This document shows positions 48,625 through 50,413 of a DNA stretch of 50,413 nucleotides, one piece after another; within the stretch, counting starts at the first letter, position 1; the number at the start of each line of letters is the position of its first letter. A program made the translations under genes and the position numbers. This DNA is from Candidatus Nomurabacteria bacterium (GTDB taxonomy: Bacteria; Patescibacteriota; Minisyncoccia; Phycocordibacterales; SBAW01), in contig CALREW010000003.1 in the NCBI GenBank assembly GCA_943356415.1, forward strand, positions 1 to 50,413. Reading direction: 5' to 3'. Under the pieces are notes generated by a model, which saw only the letters and a program-made list of their open reading frames with translations, was not told the DNA's origin and made no database searches.

Positions 48625-50152
48625 AAATCTGACTTTCAGAAAATTGACCGACTTTTTCATTGGCGGCGCACAGCGCCGCCCATGCGTTTTGTCCCGACAA
48701 ATCCTCTCCGCTCGGCGCGGTGAGCTGCGCCTCGCGGTTGGCCAAGACGAGGTTCGAGCCAAAGATTTCTTTGGCAGCAACCTTTTTGCTAAAAAGGTTG
48801 CTCTCCCGCGCGATTTTAGGCAGATTCTCTGCCTCTTTTATCCATTCTGTCATCGGTTCGAGCCAGCCAGTCCGCTTTTGTTCAATCCGCGCCGTTTGCT
48901 CTTCCAGCGACTTCTTTTCGGAAAGGAGTTTTGCTTTCTCGGTGCGGTAGATTTCTCGCTCAATATCTTGTTCTAAATAGCCATCGAGAAGTCGCTGGAG
49001 CTTAATTTGAATGGCGCGGATTCTCTCTCCGGATTCCTGAACAAAAGCGGTTGAGGATTGGGCGGCTTCGGTTTTCTCTTTTTCAAGCATAGCGGTTAGT
49101 TCCGCCGCCCAATCCGGTCTCAAAGAAAATTTTTGTAGTAGAGATGATAACTGGCGATCTAGTTCCTCTTGGCGAATACAAGGTTCGGGACATTTCAACT
49201 TTGATTTCTTGGTGCAGTGATAATAGACATATTCGTGAACATTTCCATTTTTCTGTTTCTTCACCTTGTATTCGCCAGTTATCATCATTCCGCATGAGGC
49301 ACAGGAAAGGAGTCCGCAAAAAGGTTGTGGTTCATTTTTTTGCTTGTGGTGCGGACGGCCTCGTTGCTTCAAAACTTCCTGCGCCTTGTCCCAAATTTTC
49401 TTTGAGACCACTGGCTGGTGCTTGCCCTCGTGGATTTCGCCACCATAGCGAAAGTGTCCGTAGTAGAAGGGATTGGAAAGGATAAAAGTAATTCTGTCTC
49501 GGTGGAGTCGCTTGCCGTTTTTTGAATGAATACCGGATTGCGCCAAAAAGTTTGAAATGTCCTCAAGGCGACTTCCATTTTTCGCGTACAGCTCAAACGC
49601 CTTGCGAATGAGTGAGGCGCGCTTCTTGTCCACGATAACAGTTTTCGTTCGCACATCATTGATATATCCGATAGGCGCAAGGCAGGGATATTCGCCGCGC
49701 CTCACTTTTTGGCGCAATCCACGCTTCGTATTTTCGGCAAGCGAATCCACATAGTATTTGCTTTGCCCAAAGGCGATATTGAGCATGAACTTTCCTTGTG
49801 AGGTATTTTCACACCAGAACTGCGGAAATTTCAGGTCCGCAAGTCCACCGCCGTCAAGCAGGTAGATAATCTTTCCACCGTCAACAGAATTGCGCGCCAA
49901 TCTGTCGGGGTGCCAAGCAAGGATAGCGTTTGCATCGCCTCGCTCTATGCGCGAAATCATTTTGTTGAAAATCGGGCGGCCGGTAATTTTGGCGGATTGC
50001 TTTTCAATAAATTCCTCGGCGATGTGCAAACCCTCTTGCCTGGCAAAGGCGCGCAATTCTGTGATCTGCGCTTCAATAGATAAAACCTGCTTGTCCTCCA
50101 CATCGGTGGACTTGCGGGCGTAGAGAAAATATTTGTAGTTGTTCATGCTCAT
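48557..50152 (-). CDS. large serine recombinase
   Basis: 531 residues from the ATG at 50152. Resolvase domain with catalytic Ser in YARKSTD (about residue 15) and AILAWHPDRLARN, recombinase domain (RRGEYPCLAPIGY), zinc-ribbon (LLSCASCGMMI with YYHCTKK and KCPEPC), then a coiled coil. Such enzymes integrate, excise or invert DNA. The last codons read antisense through tRNA-Gly(TCC), and the 3' end of the gene is one arm of a 137-bp inverted repeat. The frame is intact, but the native C-terminus may have been replaced on integration. Confidence 0.92.
   Translation of the reverse strand: MSMNNYKYFLYARKSTDVEDKQVLSIEAQITELRAFARQEGLHIAEEFIEKQSAKITGRPIFNKMISRIERGDANAILAWHPDRLARNSVDGGKIIYLLDGGGLADLKFPQFWCENTSQGKFMLNIAFGQSKYYVDSLAENTKRGLRQKVRRGEYPCLAPIGYINDVRTKTVIVDKKRASLIRKAFELYAKNGSRLEDISNFLAQSGIHSKNGKRLHRDRITFILSNPFYYGHFRYGGEIHEGKHQPVVSKKIWDKAQEVLKQRGRPHHKQKNEPQPFCGLLSCASCGMMITGEYKVKKQKNGNVHEYVYYHCTKKSKLKCPEPCIRQEELDRQLSSLLQKFSLRPDWAAELTAMLEKEKTEAAQSSTAFVQESGERIRAIQIKLQRLLDGYLEQDIEREIYRTEKAKLLSEKKSLEEQTARIEQKRTGWLEPMTEWIKEAENLPKIARESNLFSKKVAAKEIFGSNLVLANREAQLTAPSGEDLSGQNAWAALCAANEKVGQFSESQILVRDTGIGPVLSVWKTDVLPLN
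48620..48756 (+). repeat. left arm of 137-bp inverted repeat
   Basis: Starts in the last base pair of the tRNA acceptor (CACCAAAATCTG) and covers the 3' coding end of the recombinase. Matches the reverse complement of 50204-50340 with one visible mismatch. Confidence 0.95.
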
Positions 50153-50186
50153 ACAATTATTGGGCAAAGCAAATCCGAGACAGAAT

Positions 50187-50385
50187 TAAAATCGCGCGGG
50201 AGGCGAACCTCGTCTTGGCCAACCGCGAGGCGCGGCTCACCGCGCCGAGCGGAGAGGATTTGTCGGGACAAAACGCATGGGCGGCGCTGTGCGCCGCCAA
50301 TGAAAAAGTCGGTCAATTTTCTGAAAGTCAGATTTTGGTGTGTCTTTACAGTTTGGCTCGAACTCATTTTATCAAAAACTGCTGA
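50187..50385 (+). pseudogene. reversed 3'-end fragment of a second recombinase gene
   Basis: Plus-strand frame KIAREANLVLANREARL followed by TAPSGEDLSGQNAWAALCAA and NEKVGQFSESQILV, identical in kind to the C-terminus of the recombinase but missing an in-frame 15-residue segment (45 bp) after KIARE. It ends with a different tail (CLYSLARTHFIKNC) at the TGA at 50383-50385. No start or upstream domains. A duplicated, inverted 3' remnant beside the intact gene's 5' end. Confidence 0.75.
50204..50340 (-). repeat. right arm of 137-bp inverted repeat
   Basis: Reverse-complement partner of 48620-48756. Homology resumes for 16 bp at 50187-50202, matching 48803-48818, after the 45-bp difference. Confidence 0.95.
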
Positions 50386-50413
50386 ACGAAACCAGACCAA
50401 GGAAGCCAGCCCC

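Noticed and set aside
48493-48723. Plus-strand ORF running through tRNA-Gly(TCC) and the inverted repeat
   Set aside because: It translates tRNA and repeat sequence and overlaps the recombinase on the other strand; no independent support.
50149-50400. Minus-strand 83-codon ORF at the right edge
   Set aside because: It is antisense to the duplicated recombinase 3' end and carries no recognisable features.

Overview
The window looks like a chromosomal contig of a Patescibacteria (Candidate Phyla Radiation) bacterium, probably of the Parcubacteria/Paceibacteria group. This is an inference from gene content: a PrgI / split-VirB4 / VirB6-like membrane gene cluster with large, unrecognised secreted partners, a minimal housekeeping set, and no recognisable biosynthetic operon. 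Most operon-leading host genes have no Shine-Dalgarno sequence and start 6-9 nt after a TATACT-like -10 box, so their mRNAs look leaderless.

Layout. 1-9.5 kb: a leftward type IV secretion-like cluster (small membrane protein, VirB4 ATPase, VirB4/TraC N-terminal protein, PrgI, Pro-rich protein, VirB6/TrbL-like protein, large secreted protein, Ca-binding-repeat membrane protein). 9.5-24 kb: housekeeping genes, mostly leftward (RsmA/KsgA, UvrD/PcrA helicase, a long coiled, repeat-bearing protein, LysM-M23 peptidase, queuosine-precursor transporter, YifB/ComM, a DksA-like protein, PNPase). 24-30.6 kb: a TrmB-type regulator opposite a small membrane protein, an NYN nuclease-like protein, rpsO, a CPBP protease, an Asp/Asn hydroxylase-like protein, a XerC/D recombinase and small unknown genes.

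30.6-41.9 kb is the most unusual part. Four consecutive cassettes each hold a membrane-anchored periplasmic-binding-fold (LivJ-type) protein on the minus strand, divergent from a TrmB-like regulator on the plus strand. Three of the four intergenic regions carry clear dyads that look like operators. Several cassette borders are perfect palindromic terminators, and no ABC permease or ATPase lies in the window. I read them as serial sensor/regulator or ligand-capture modules. A 2OG oxygenase, a lone PurM-like protein and exonuclease III sit between modules 2 and 3.

42-50.4 kb: NUDIX protein, CCA-adding enzyme, tRNA-Arg, tRNA-Gly(GCC), YraN, tRNA-Pro, an attenuator-like leader ahead of an unknown 352-aa protein, a trypsin-like protease, tRNA-Gly(TCC), and a serine recombinase lying between 137-bp inverted repeats. 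Three RNA/DNA-level signals stand out: (i) degenerate copies of tRNA-Gly 5' halves carrying a covarying bulged hairpin upstream of both tRNA-Gly genes; (ii) a cluster of parS-like palindromes with DnaA-box-like sites at 44.9-45.4 kb; (iii) a recombinase gene whose own 3' end forms the inverted repeat and runs antisense through tRNA-Gly(TCC).

Several genes (24160, 25369, 30240-, 30598-, 36833-, 42240, 45954) look GC-richer, stand alone with their own terminators and often have good Shine-Dalgarno sites, suggesting acquired single-gene cassettes.
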